A stretch of DNA of 64,000 bases, taken from positions 137,001-201,000 of the forward strand of contig NZ_CP094669.1 in the NCBI RefSeq assembly GCF_022827545.1, in the 5' to 3' direction. Below the pieces are notes generated by a model. The model saw nothing but the letters and a program-made list of their open reading frames with translations. It had not been told where the DNA came from and did not search any database. The DNA comes from Hymenobacter tibetensis. GTDB taxonomy: Bacteria; Bacteroidota; Bacteroidia; Cytophagales; Hymenobacteraceae. The position numbers and the translations under genes are program-made. Shown piece by piece: positions 27,490 to 36,213 of the stretch (position 1 is its first letter; the number at the start of each line of letters is the position of its first letter).

Positions 27490-28278
27490 ATGCCTCAACT
27501 TCATCCTTCATTGCAACAACGCTGGAGCCTGTCCGGCCAACTCGCCGTCGTGACGGGGGCATCCAAAGGAATAGGCGCCGCCATAGCAGCCGAGCTGCTG
27601 GCCTTCGGTGCCACAGTGGTAGCAGTAGCCCGGCAAGCCCCCGAACTGGAAGCCCAGGTGGCGGAATGGCGCGCCGCCGGCCTCGATGCGCACGCCGTAG
27701 CAGCCGACGTGAGCCAGGAAGCGGGCCGCCAGCAAGTGCTAGCCAAAACCGCTCAACTTGGCCCCGCGCTGCATATCCTCGTCAACAATGTGGGCACCAA
27801 CATCCGCAAGCCCACCACCGACTATTCGGCCACCGAGTATCAGTATTTGTTGGCTACCAATCTAGAGTCGGCCTTTGGGCTGTGCCAGGGGGCATATCCG
27901 CAGCTGCAAGCCGCTGGCAAAGCCAGCATCATCAACGTGTCGTCGGTGGCGGGGCTGGTGCACGTACGGACCGGTTCCATCTATGGCATGACCAAAGCCG
28001 CCCTTATTCAGCTCAGCCGCAACTTGGCCGTGGAGTGGGCTTCGGCAGGAATCCGAGTGAATGCCGTGGCGCCCTGGTACATCCAAACGCCCCTGGCCGC
28101 TACCGTCCTCCGCAACCCCGAGTATCTGCAGCAAGTCGTTGATCGTACTCCCATGGGCCGCGTGGGCAAATCCGAAGAGGTAGCCGCGGCGGTTGCTTTC
28201 TTGTGCCTGCCTGCGGCCAGTTACATCACCGGCCAATGCTTGAGCGTGGACGGTGGCTTCGAGGTGAACGGCTTCTAG
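27490..28278 (+). CDS. Short-chain dehydrogenase/reductase
   Basis: The 262-residue product is a classical SDR. It has TGASKGIG at residues 22-29 for NAD(P) binding, NNVGTN, a catalytic region with INVSSVAG and YGMTK, and a C-terminal [14 protein letters not shown]. The plan fits the tropinone-reductase-like or gluconate-5-dehydrogenase-like group, but the substrate cannot be fixed. Lys follows Ser at the end of the glycine motif, which favours NADP(H) use. It ends at a 41-bp palindromic terminator and converges with the ATP-grasp gene. Confidence 0.92.
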   Translation: MPQLHPSLQQRWSLSGQLAVVTGASKGIGAAIAAELLAFGATVVAVARQAPELEAQVAEWRAAGLDAHAVAADVSQEAGRQQVLAKTAQLGPALHILVNNVGTNIRKPTTDYSATEYQYLLATNLESAFGLCQGAYPQLQAAGKASIINVSSVAGLVHVRTGSIYGMTKAALIQLSRNLAVEWASAGIRVNAVAPWYIQTPLAATVLRNPEYLQQVVDRTPMGRVGKSEEVAAAVAFLCLPAASYITGQCLSVDGGFEVNGF

Positions 28279-28348
28279 TAGTAAGGCGCTTACAAAGCGG
28301 CTGACTTATAGGAACCCGCTGCTTTTTCTGACTTGCACCTGTACTCTC

Positions 28349-28389
28349 TAACGACGAGCGGCTTGCCACTGGCAAGCCGCTCGTCGTTA
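28349..28389. terminator. 41-bp perfect palindrome, bidirectional terminator
   Basis: Arms 28349-28368 and 28370-28389 are exact reverse complements around one base. The element lies between the convergent genes ending at 28278 (+) and 28416 (-). It has no T-run but is very stable. Confidence 0.75.
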
Positions 28390-28415
28390 AACAAGGTTTA
28401 AAAATGTCTTTCTGG

Positions 28416-29291
28416 CTACTTCACAGAAGCCTTGAGCTTGGTTTCGTAACGAGCAAATGAGCCTTCTGCGGTGTCTAGGTACAGGAACGGCTCGATGAGC
28501 TCCAACTCCATCAGCAACAGTTCACCGTTGGCGTCTACACCATCTACGCGAGCATACAGGCAGTCAGCCGCAAACCGCTGCACAATGTCGTCGGCGGTGC
28601 GCCGCAGGTGGGCAGGGGCTTCGCGGGGCTCGATGCCGCCGCCGAGGTAGTGCTGCACGCGGAAGTCACCCGACTTCGGCGTTTTGAGCACGCAGTGGCT
28701 GTACTCTCCGCCCAGATAAACGAGCGACCATTCTCCCTCCGTTTGAATCTGAGGCAAAAAAGGCTGCGCCAGAAAGTCTTCTTCCCGCAACAGTTCGGTC
28801 AGCTCGGCACTGCGGCGCTCTGCTTCGGCCAGGTTCAGGTCGAACGTATTTTTAGCGCCGCCGCTCACGGCCGGTTTCACCACCAGCCGGTCTGTGCCCA
28901 GGGCCGCAAATACAACTTGGGCCTGGAACTGCGTGCCGCACGGAAGCCAGTGCGTAGGCACAATGCGCACGCCTTGCCGCTCCATGTCCAGCAAATACTG
29001 CTTATCGGCATTCCAACGTACCGTCGATACAGGGTTAAGCATGCGAATCCCTTCGCCCTCCATCCGGTCCAGCCAAGCGTAGAACTCCTGCACCCGGTCG
29101 AAATAATCCCACGGCGACTTCAGCAGCACCACGTCGTAGGCGTGCCAGTCCACGGCGGGGTTGCTCCAGATGCGCGGCTCTACGTGGTGGCCCTGCGCCC
29201 GCAGGTGGCGGGTTAGTAGGCTATCTTCGTCGTCGATGTTGGGGGCCGCATACTGGGCCAGGCTTTCGCAAGTGACGAGGGCTATATTCAT
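28416..29291 (-). CDS. ATP-grasp domain protein
   Basis: The 291-residue product starts MNIALVTCES and has the two-lobed ATP-grasp plan: an N-terminal region with DVVLLKSPWDYFDR, a KxxLxxM region around DKQYLLDMERQG, VVKPAVSGGAKNTF for nucleotide binding, and late acidic metal ligands in ARVDGVDANGELLLMELELIEP. Related proteins include cycloserine-pathway DcsG and RimK-like ligases, which join a carboxylate to an amine. The substrate here is unknown. Another ATG four codons upstream is possible. It lies next to, and on the same strand as, the M20 amidohydrolase at 29380. Confidence 0.85.
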   Translation of the reverse strand: MNIALVTCESLAQYAAPNIDDEDSLLTRHLRAQGHHVEPRIWSNPAVDWHAYDVVLLKSPWDYFDRVQEFYAWLDRMEGEGIRMLNPVSTVRWNADKQYLLDMERQGVRIVPTHWLPCGTQFQAQVVFAALGTDRLVVKPAVSGGAKNTFDLNLAEAERRSAELTELLREEDFLAQPFLPQIQTEGEWSLVYLGGEYSHCVLKTPKSGDFRVQHYLGGGIEPREAPAHLRRTADDIVQRFAADCLYARVDGVDANGELLLMELELIEPFLYLDTAEGSFARYETKLKASVK

Positions 29292-29379
29292 TATAGGTTC
29301 CACTGATTTTTCCGCGAATTACGCAGATTCTGGCAGTGCGGACACATAACCCGGCTTCAATACCCACCAGAGGGTGGGG

Positions 29380-30693
29380 TTACTGCTGCTTTTTCATGCT
29401 CAGGTAGTCGGCGGCCAGCGTGGCTAAGGTCTTCACACCCAATGTGAAGCCGCTTTCATCGAGCTTGAAGCCAGCGGTGTGGTGGTCGGCGGTGTTGGCT
29501 GGGTTGGCGCCCTTGCTCATGCCACCCACAAACACGAACAAGCCCGGCACTTTATTGGCGAAGAAAGAGAAATCCTCGGCCCCAGTTTTGGCTTTGATTT
29601 CCTGCACATTGGTTGCGCCGCCAGCCACAGTCTGCAGGGTAGGGAGCATCTGGGCAGTCAGGGGCAAGCTGTTAAACGTGACGGGTACGTAGGGCTCGAT
29701 GCTGACTTCGGCCGTGGCGCCGGCGCTTTCGGCAATGCCCTTAGCCGTGCGGCGGATGGCCGCCCACAGTTGCTTCTGGGTGGTTTCGTCGAGGGCGCGG
29801 ATGGTACCGCTCAGCTCCACATCGGCCGGAATCACGTTGTAGCGGGTGCCGCCTTTCAGCGTGCCCACGGTCACCACAGCCGCGTCGTCGGTGAGGTTCA
29901 CTTGCCGGCTGACGATGGTTTGCAAACCCAGGATAATTTGGGCGGCTGTCACCACGGGGTCCACGCTGTTCCAGGGGGCGGCGCCGTGCGCGCCTTTGCC
30001 TATCACTTTAATGGTAAATCGGTCGGAACTGGCCATTTCACCCCCCGGCCGGTAAGTAAGCGTCCCGACTTCGTTCTGGGCCCACACGTGCACCCCGAAC
30101 ACAGCGTCTACTTTCGGGTTTTCTAGCACGCCTTCTTTCACCATAAGCTTGGCGCCCCCTTCCACGCCGGGCAAGGAGCCTTCCTCGGCCGGCTGAAAGA
30201 TAAATTTGACTGTACCTGGCAAGTCGTTCTTCACCTCACTCAGCACCTCGGCTGCACCCATTAGCATGGCGGTGTGCGAGTCGTGGCCGCAGGCGTGCAT
30301 CACGCCCACCGGCTGGCCCAGGTAGGTGCTCTTCACCGTGGACGCAAAGGCCAGGCCAGGCGCTTCAGTTACGGGCAGTGCGTCCATGTCGGCGCGCAGT
30401 GCTACCACGGGCCCCGGTTTGCCGCCTTTCAAGATGCCGACCACGCCGGTGCGGGCTACGCCGGTTTTCACCTCGAATCCCAACTTACGCAGGTGGGCCG
30501 CCACAATACCCGCGGTTCGGGTTTCTTCGTTGCCTAGCTCGGGGTGCTGGTGAAAGTCGCGCCGCCAGGCAATTACCTTGGCCTCCTTATCCTGCGCAAG
30601 CTGGGCAATGCGGGCGTTAAGCGTAGCGTTTTGGGCGGCAGCAGGCAGCGTTAAGGAGGCACCAAGGCAAGTCAGCAACGAAAAGCGTTTCAT
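29380..30693 (-). CDS. M20D amidohydrolase (hippurate/IAA-amino acid hydrolase type), copy 1
   Basis: The 437-residue product has a signal peptide (MKRFSLLTCLGASLTLPAAAQ) and a two-metal amidohydrolase fold: RRDFHQHPELGNEE, ALRADMDALPV, MHACGHDSHTAML with the metal Cys/His pair, FQPAEEG, and GAEDFSFF near the end. A dimerisation domain sits between. Members cleave N-acyl amino acids or amino acid conjugates. The leader indicates the periplasm. A similar gene lies directly upstream at 31044-32348. An ATG at 30753 would precede the leader with 20 unrelated residues. Confidence 0.93.
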   Translation of the reverse strand: MKRFSLLTCLGASLTLPAAAQNATLNARIAQLAQDKEAKVIAWRRDFHQHPELGNEETRTAGIVAAHLRKLGFEVKTGVARTGVVGILKGGKPGPVVALRADMDALPVTEAPGLAFASTVKSTYLGQPVGVMHACGHDSHTAMLMGAAEVLSEVKNDLPGTVKFIFQPAEEGSLPGVEGGAKLMVKEGVLENPKVDAVFGVHVWAQNEVGTLTYRPGGEMASSDRFTIKVIGKGAHGAAPWNSVDPVVTAAQIILGLQTIVSRQVNLTDDAAVVTVGTLKGGTRYNVIPADVELSGTIRALDETTQKQLWAAIRRTAKGIAESAGATAEVSIEPYVPVTFNSLPLTAQMLPTLQTVAGGATNVQEIKAKTGAEDFSFFANKVPGLFVFVGGMSKGANPANTADHHTAGFKLDESGFTLGVKTLATLAADYLSMKKQQ

Positions 30694-30907
30694 AGAGAAG
30701 AAGTGATAAGCGGGCGAATACGTTGAAAGATAGTGCCAAGCGCCACGTAGCAAACAGTATGTGCTGATATATCACGCCGTGCGCACCCGCCACCTGAGCC
30801 GTTGAGGCGGTGGTAGCCACCGTGAAAACAGGGAATGTTCGCAGGTGCCCGCTCTTCTATTTCAGCTGATATGCAGTAGTCCGCCCGCACTCCTGCTTAC
30901 AACCAGA

Positions 30908-30990
30908 CCGTGTCCTTCCGACGCAGAAGGAATCTGAGTAAGATCATCGAACAACCGAACCCAGATTCCTCCTGCGTCGGAAGGACACGG
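30908..30990. terminator. 29-bp-arm inverted repeat between the two M20D genes
   Basis: Arms 30908-30936 and 30962-30990 pair with one mismatch around a 25-base loop. It follows the end of the upstream amidohydrolase gene (31044) and precedes the start of the second (30693), both on the minus strand. It therefore probably ends the upstream transcript and separates the two genes. Confidence 0.6.
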
Positions 30991-31043
30991 GCTATTAGTG
31001 TGGGCTTTCTGTACGCTTTGGGTGGCGACTACCAGCAGGCTTT

Positions 31044-32348
31044 CTATTTCTTCGAGCCAAGATAATCGGCGGCCAGGGTGGCAATGGTTTGGACGCCCAG
31101 GGTGAGGCCACTCTCATCCACAAAAAAGCCGGGCGTATGGTGCGGCGCTGTTTCGGCTGGGTTCTTGCCTTTTGGCATGCCGCCCACGAACACAAACAGG
31201 CCGGGTACCTTCTCCTGGAAATACGCGAAGTCCTCGGCCCCGGTCACCGCTTTTTGCAGTACCACGTGAGACGGCCCCGCCACCCGTTGCAGGGTAGGCA
31301 GCATCCGCTCGGTCAGGCGCGGGTCGTTGTAGGTGATGGGTGCATAGTTGACGATGTCCACTTCGGCAGTGGCACCGACGCTTTCCGCAATGTTGGTGGC
31401 TGTTCGGCGAATGGCCGCCCAGATTTGCTGCTGCATGTCTTTGTCGAGGGTGCGAATGGTGCCGGTCAGTTCCACCTGGTCGGGGATGATGTTGTTGCGC
31501 ACCCCGCCATGAATCATGCCCACGGTCAGCACGGCCGCGTCTTCCGTTAGTTCGGTTTGGCGGCTGATAATGGTTTGCAGGCCTGTTACAATCTGCGCGG
31601 CCGTCACGACTGGGTCCACTGCCAACCAAGGGTAGGCCCCGTGCGCCGATTTGCCTTTCACTTTAATGGTGAATACGTCGGCGGCGGCCATGGTGCCTTC
31701 GGGACGGTACTTGAGCGTGCCTACTTCGGTTTGGGCGTTGATGTGCAAGCCAAAGATGGCGTCCACTTTAGGGTTGTCGAGGACGCCTTCCTGCACCATG
31801 AGCTTGGCGCCGCCCGTCACGCCGGGCAAGGAGCCTTCTTCGGCCGGCTGAAAGATGAACTTCACTGTGCCCGGCAGGTCCTTCTTTACCTCACTCAGCA
31901 CGGCGGCAGCGCTTAGCAGCATGGCCACGTGGGTGTCGTGGCCGCAGGCGTGCATCACACCCACTTCCTGGCCGTTGTAGGTGGTTTTGGCTTTCGAGGC
32001 GAAAGACAGATTGGCGGTTTCCGTCACCGGTAAACCATCCATATCGGCTCGCAAGGCTACCACCGGTCCGGGCTTGCCGCCTTTCAGGATGCCAACCACG
32101 CCGGTGCGAGCTACGCCGGTTTGCACTTCCAGCCCTAGTTTTTTCAATTGCTCGGCCACAATGCCGGCGGTGCGGGTTTCTTGGTTGCCAAGTTCAGGGT
32201 GCTCGTGCAGGTCGCGGCGGCAGGCAATAAGCTTGCTTTCCTGAGCGGTGGCTAGCTTGGCTATGCGGGCATTGAGGGCGGTATTTTGCGCCGTGGCCGA
32301 CAAGGTGAGCGTGGCGGCGAAAGAAGTGAAAAGGAACGTGTGCTTCAT
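31044..32348 (-). CDS. M20D amidohydrolase, copy 2
   Basis: The 434-residue product has a signal peptide (MKHTFLFTSFAATLTLSATAQ) and the same motifs in the same order as copy 1: RRDLHEHPELGNQE, ALRADMDGLPV, MHACGHDTHVAML, FQPAEEG and GAEDFAYF. The two copies are very similar over their whole length, so they arose by tandem duplication. It should be a periplasmic N-acyl amino acid amidohydrolase. The substrate ranges may have diverged, since the dimerisation region differs most. The ATG at 32405 is rejected because it places extra residues before the leader. Confidence 0.93.
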   Translation of the reverse strand: MKHTFLFTSFAATLTLSATAQNTALNARIAKLATAQESKLIACRRDLHEHPELGNQETRTAGIVAEQLKKLGLEVQTGVARTGVVGILKGGKPGPVVALRADMDGLPVTETANLSFASKAKTTYNGQEVGVMHACGHDTHVAMLLSAAAVLSEVKKDLPGTVKFIFQPAEEGSLPGVTGGAKLMVQEGVLDNPKVDAIFGLHINAQTEVGTLKYRPEGTMAAADVFTIKVKGKSAHGAYPWLAVDPVVTAAQIVTGLQTIISRQTELTEDAAVLTVGMIHGGVRNNIIPDQVELTGTIRTLDKDMQQQIWAAIRRTATNIAESVGATAEVDIVNYAPITYNDPRLTERMLPTLQRVAGPSHVVLQKAVTGAEDFAYFQEKVPGLFVFVGGMPKGKNPAETAPHHTPGFFVDESGLTLGVQTIATLAADYLGSKK

Positions 32349-32513
32349 GTAAAACGAGGAAAGTAGCCGCAAAAGATACGGCGTGCTGTTGAAGGCTACC
32401 AGCACGGCGCCCGGTTTCCGGTGGTGGACGCTCTATAGCAGGCCACTATGCGCGTCGGGTATTCAGCAGCCACCCGGGCAAGAAGCACAATGTAAGAATA
32501 GGCTCACGGGAGC

Positions 32514-32521
32514 TACTTTTG
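32514..32521 (+). promoter_or_regulatory. Possible -7 element of the PAP2-like gene
   Basis: TACTTTTG matches TAnnTTTG and lies 29 bases upstream of the start at 32550. There is no clear -33 box. Confidence 0.4.
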
Positions 32522-32549
32522 TGGCTGTAGTTGTTCGTTTGTTTGCCCT

Positions 32550-33206
32550 ATGCCTCGTCTGGTTGCCGCCCCCGATTCTCTGCCCCGTACGTGGTCTGTT
32601 GCCTGGCAGCAGTCAGCTTTCCGGTATCGGCTGCTGCTTACGCTGGGGCTGTTGCTGGTGCTCGTGGCCAACCTGCCGCCGTTTTTCGCATGGGTGCAGG
32701 CGCGGCCGGGCGCTCATCTGCCCGACCCGTTGCTGGCCTTGCTGCCCGTGCAGGATGTGTCGTGGCCCATTTTCATCATCATCTACCTGAGCGTAGGGGC
32801 TACCCTGCATTACGTGCTGCCGCGCCCGTATTTGCTGCTGCGCTTATTGGCCGCTTACTGGTTGATGCAGGTTTGTCGCGTAGCCCTGCTGGCCCTACTG
32901 CCCCTGGAGCCGCCCATCGGCCTGCTCCCTCTCCGCGACCCAATCATTGATACGTTCATCTACGTTGCGGCCGGGCCCATCACCAAAGACTTGTTCTTTT
33001 CCGGCCACACCGCTACCGTAGTGCTGCTCGCCCTAGGAGTGGGGCCGGGCCGTCGGCGGCAGTGGTTGCTGGCAGCGGCAGCGGCGGTGGGGTTGCTGGT
33101 GCTGGTGCAGCATGTGCACTACACCTATGATGTAGTAGCCGCGCCTTTTTTTGCTTCCGTTTGCTATTGGGTAGCCGGCCGGTTCGGGCAGGCAGGTACC
33201 CAATAG
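32550..33206 (+). CDS. PAP2-superfamily membrane protein, sphingomyelin-synthase-like
   Basis: The 218-residue product has five to six membrane helices. The catalytic pattern is that of the sphingomyelin synthase branch: SGHTAT with His153, and HYTYD with His190 and Asp194, keeping the H-x3-D spacing of that family. Such enzymes move a phospho-head-group onto ceramide or act as lipid phosphatases. Many Bacteroidota make sphingolipids, so a head-group transferase is plausible. Phosphatase activity remains possible. The gene stands alone, its stop codon lying inside the right arm of a terminator hairpin. Confidence 0.8.
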   Translation: MPRLVAAPDSLPRTWSVAWQQSAFRYRLLLTLGLLLVLVANLPPFFAWVQARPGAHLPDPLLALLPVQDVSWPIFIIIYLSVGATLHYVLPRPYLLLRLLAAYWLMQVCRVALLALLPLEPPIGLLPLRDPIIDTFIYVAAGPITKDLFFSGHTATVVLLALGVGPGRRRQWLLAAAAAVGLLVLVQHVHYTYDVVAAPFFASVCYWVAGRFGQAGTQ

Positions 33207-33216
33207 CAAACGGAAG
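33154..33216. terminator. 20-bp-arm inverted repeat overlapping the end of the PAP2-like gene
   Basis: Arms 33154-33173 and 33197-33216 are exact reverse complements with a 23-base loop. The left arm is coding and the stop codon at 33204-33206 is in the right arm, so the terminator is built into the gene end. It also serves the convergent SDR gene ending at 33296. Confidence 0.65.
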
Positions 33217-33295
33217 AAGACAACGCTTAACGTTGGTGGGTGCCGCGCAATACGTAGCAGCGCCGCCCGCCGGTTTATAGTCGGCGTACTTTACT

Positions 33296-34081
33296 CTACT
33301 TCAGATACTTCTCGTAGATGCCAGCGGCAATTTTCTCGGTCAGGGCTTTGGGAACCAAGCCTGTGAGCTTCGAGGAAATCTTGTTCAAGGCACCCGGAAT
33401 AATTTCCGCTTCCCCGGCTAGCAGCGCCGCAATACCGGCTTGCGCCACTTGCGCGGGCGTCATAGATACCTTGTTGGCGGTTTCCTGTAGGCCCGCACTC
33501 ATGCCGGCCCGGTCGGCGAAATCGGTGGTGGTAGCACCGGGGCTGAGGCAGCTAACCGACACCACAGAATCACGCAGCTCGTAGCGCAAACCACGCGAGA
33601 AGCTGAGCAAGAACGACTTACTGGCCGCGTAAAGCGTAAGAGTAGGCACCGCCTGGTACGCAGCAGTGCTGGCTACATTCAGGATGTAAGCCTTGGGCTG
33701 CTGGCGCAGCGTAGGCAACAGCAGGTGCGTGAGGGCCACTGGCAAGTGCATGTTGAGCTGCAACATGTTCTGCTGCTCTACTAGTGTGAGCTCCTCGAAG
33801 CGGCCCCACAGCCCATAGCCCGCGTTGTTCACCAAGATGGTTAGCTCCGGCGTTTGAGTACGCACCCAGTCCGCTACCCGCTGGGCTGCGCCTTGCTCCG
33901 CCAGGTCGCAGGCAAGGCTATGGGCGCTGATGCCGTGTTGAGTGCGCAGTTCGGTAGCTACCAGTTCCAACTGGTCGGCGGAGCGGGCAACCAACAGCAG
34001 GTCGTAGCGGCGGCGCGCCAGCTCGGTGGCGAAAGCCCGGCCAATACCGCGCGACGCGCCGGTGATGAGAGCAGTAGGCAT
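33296..34081 (-). CDS. Short-chain dehydrogenase of the DltE-like group
   Basis: The 261-residue product has ALITGASRGIG at its start (TGASRGIG residues 7-14), LVNNAGYGLWG, LNVASTAAY and YAASK as the catalytic Tyr/Lys motif. The C-terminal part (LVPKALTEKIAAGIYEKYLK) resembles the DltE/YqjQ-type SDRs. The substrate is unknown. It lies between the PAP2-like and phytanoyl-CoA-dioxygenase-like genes, all of which could touch lipid metabolism, but the strands and hairpins suggest separate transcription. Confidence 0.9.
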   Translation of the reverse strand: MPTALITGASRGIGRAFATELARRRYDLLLVARSADQLELVATELRTQHGISAHSLACDLAEQGAAQRVADWVRTQTPELTILVNNAGYGLWGRFEELTLVEQQNMLQLNMHLPVALTHLLLPTLRQQPKAYILNVASTAAYQAVPTLTLYAASKSFLLSFSRGLRYELRDSVVSVSCLSPGATTTDFADRAGMSAGLQETANKVSMTPAQVAQAGIAALLAGEAEIIPGALNKISSKLTGLVPKALTEKIAAGIYEKYLK

Positions 34082-34100
34082 AGGGGCGTTGTGGGTTGGG

Positions 34101-34142
34101 GCGGACGCCCAGACAGAACGGAGGTTCTACTTGGGCGTCCGC
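34101..34142. terminator. Hairpin downstream of the phytanoyl-CoA-dioxygenase-like gene
   Basis: Arms 34101-34110 and 34133-34142 are exact reverse complements, extended by partial pairing inside the loop. It lies right after the minus-strand gene ending at 34146 and upstream of the SDR start at 34081. Confidence 0.55.
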
Positions 34143-34145
34143 GTG

Positions 34146-34961
34146 CTATTTCACTAGGTGTAGAAACCGCAAATAGAAGGGGGTCGGGCTGTTCTCGGTC
34201 TTGGGTTGATACTTACCCGCCAAGATGGGCACGTACATGACGCGGCGGCGCGATGCTTCGCCTACCAGCGGCGACTGGGCTACCCGGTGCCACATGCGGC
34301 CGTCGTGCACGGTCAGGTCGCCGGCTTCCGTTTCCACCGCAATTTCGTTGGGGTCGGAGCTGACGTCCTTGTAATATTTCTTGCGAAACAGCATCTCGCG
34401 CAGCGGCTGGCGGTGCGTACCCGGTATCAGGCGCAGGCCCCCATTGGTAGCAGGCGTACCATCGAGGTGGAACCCAACGTTGAGCATCGGGCCAATGCGC
34501 TTGCCATAAAACACGTCGCGCAGCGAATCCGTGTGCCACCCCATCTGCGAAAACTCGCTGCCGGTTACGTTCACGTAGTGGTTGATAACGAGGCCATCTT
34601 TCTCGTTGATGCCAACCCGGCCGCCGGGGGCTTCCAGCAACGGAAATAGCGCTTGGAAACGCGGCTCTTCCAAAAATTCGCGGAGTTCGGGGCTGTAGTG
34701 GTTGGCAAAAGCGAAGCGCTGTACTATCGGGGAGCCATCAACGTCCTTGCCGTATTTGATGGGCACGCCGTTCACTTTCTGCACTTCATCGGTCAGCCAC
34801 TGTCGCTGGACCTGCTCGGTAGCACGCAGGAGCCGGTGCACGGTGCTTAGATCGGCAAAAGCTCTAAAATGCAGAAAACCATATTGTTGAAAGAACGCCA
34901 GTTGTTCAGCCGTAAGCGTGGAGCCCAGGGTGAAGCGCGGATAAGTATGTAGTGAAGACAT
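34146..34961 (-). CDS. Phytanoyl-CoA dioxygenase (PhyH) family oxygenase
   Basis: This is a Fe(II)/2-oxoglutarate-dependent oxygenase of 271 residues. The iron ligands His143 and Asp145 lie in MGWHTDSL, with a distal His in VHDGRMWHRV. GTHRQPLREM and the Arg pair in ASRRRVMYVPI may bind 2-oxoglutarate. PhyH-like enzymes hydroxylate many lipids and small molecules, so the substrate is open. The start at 34961 is supported by a -7 box at 34999-35006, which would fall inside the reading frame if the ATG at 35015 were used. Confidence 0.88.
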   Translation of the reverse strand: MSSLHTYPRFTLGSTLTAEQLAFFQQYGFLHFRAFADLSTVHRLLRATEQVQRQWLTDEVQKVNGVPIKYGKDVDGSPIVQRFAFANHYSPELREFLEEPRFQALFPLLEAPGGRVGINEKDGLVINHYVNVTGSEFSQMGWHTDSLRDVFYGKRIGPMLNVGFHLDGTPATNGGLRLIPGTHRQPLREMLFRKKYYKDVSSDPNEIAVETEAGDLTVHDGRMWHRVAQSPLVGEASRRRVMYVPILAGKYQPKTENSPTPFYLRFLHLVK

Positions 34962-34998
34962 AGGGAGCGGAGGCGACGGGCAAAGACGCCTGCGGGCA

Positions 34999-35006
34999 CA
35001 AAGATA
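34999..35006 (-). promoter_or_regulatory. Probable -7 promoter element of the PhyH-like gene
   Basis: The minus strand reads TATCTTTG, an exact TAnnTTTG match, 38 bases upstream of the start at 34961. It decides the start choice for that gene. Confidence 0.5.
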
Positions 35007-35153
35007 CGGGAGCAAAACTCACGGTGTCGTGCCCGACGTAAAGTTAGGGTAACAAGAAATGATGCTCTACCATGAGCCGACCATTGCGCGGCCAATCTGC
35101 GGGCGGTTAGATGAAGAACGTGTGAACCAACCCGCCAACCGCCTGGAGGTTTT

Positions 35154-35996
35154 ATGGGCTTGCGTACCTTCGTTGAAATGCCTGGTTTTCGGTTGTTTTT
35201 ATTTTCCTTCTGGCAGCGGCTTCGCTTGGCGCTATGCGTGCTAGTGCTGCTGAGCGAGGGCGCGGCACTGGCCCAAACCACCAAGGGCCCCTTGGTGCCT
35301 TTTCGCCGCGGCAGCCGCTGGGGCTACGCCGACCGTACGCGCCGGGTAGTGCTGCCCCTACTCTACAACGAGGCCGGACCGTTTGTAAACGAGGTAGCCT
35401 GGGTGCGCCAAGGCCTATTGTATGGCTACATTGATGCGGGCGGCAACTCTATTACACCCGTGCAATTCAGCCGCGCCAGCAACTTCCAGCAAGGCCGTGC
35501 TACCGTCGAGCTAAGCGGAGAAACCTTCGACATCAACTCCAGCGGCCAACGCTTGAGCACGCCCCCTGACCCCGAACCAGAGACCGACTACCTGGAGCAA
35601 GGCGACCTAATGCGCCGCCAGGGCAAAGTGGGGTTCCGCTTCACGGTGGGCTCCACTACTGTAGTGCTCGCCGAATACGACGAAATCCGGGACCTGCACC
35701 ACGACGGCCTGCTACTAGTCCGCCAAGGCGCAAAATGGGGCGTACTGAATGCCGAAGGCAAGCGCACGCTGCCGCTGGAATACGATGCCATCCAGGCCAC
35801 AAGCGCCAACGGCTTTGCGTATCCTATAGTAGAGCAGGCTGGCCGCTTTGGCTATGTGAGCACCGAGGGCCGCCTGCTTACCCCTGTTGCATACGCTGCC
35901 GCCGAGCCCTTCATCGAAGAAGTGGCTCGCGTAACCACTCCCGATGGCAAAATTGGCTATATCGACAGCCGTGGCAAAGAGTATTTCGAGGAGTAG
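35154..35996 (+). CDS. WG-repeat protein
   Basis: The 280-residue product has a signal peptide ending near AALAQ and repeated WG motifs of about 50-70 residues: RGSRWGYADRTRRVVLP, GLLYGYIDAGGNSITP, GAKWGVLNAEGKRTLPLEYD, AGRFGYVSTEGRLLTP and DGKIGYIDSRGKEYFEE. These repeats form a beta structure whose function is mostly unknown and is thought to mediate binding. The product is probably exported. An internal ATG nine codons later is an alternative start. The gene is followed by a hairpin at 36044. Confidence 0.88.
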   Translation: MGLRTFVEMPGFRLFLFSFWQRLRLALCVLVLLSEGAALAQTTKGPLVPFRRGSRWGYADRTRRVVLPLLYNEAGPFVNEVAWVRQGLLYGYIDAGGNSITPVQFSRASNFQQGRATVELSGETFDINSSGQRLSTPPDPEPETDYLEQGDLMRRQGKVGFRFTVGSTTVVLAEYDEIRDLHHDGLLLVRQGAKWGVLNAEGKRTLPLEYDAIQATSANGFAYPIVEQAGRFGYVSTEGRLLTPVAYAAAEPFIEEVARVTTPDGKIGYIDSRGKEYFEE

Positions 35997-36043
35997 GACT
36001 GGCTGCAAAATAGGGCGTGAACGGGTCGTAAGCCGACCGGCAA

Positions 36044-36086
36044 GCTGAGCTTGCCGAAGCAGTAGAAATGCTTCGATAAGCTCAGC
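36044..36086 (+). terminator. Probable terminator after the WG-repeat gene
   Basis: Arms 36044-36061 and 36069-36086 pair over 18 bases with two mismatches around a 7-base loop, 48 bases after the stop codon. Confidence 0.5.
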
Positions 36087-36213
36087 CTGCTGGGTGGTTT
36101 CTAAGCTAGAACCCACGTCTAGCTACCTGTTCGTACTGCCTGAAAGGAGCAGCGCAAGATTCCTGTTCGCTATGCGTTGCACGTTATATTCAAGCCCTGC
36201 TAGATAAGCCGCT

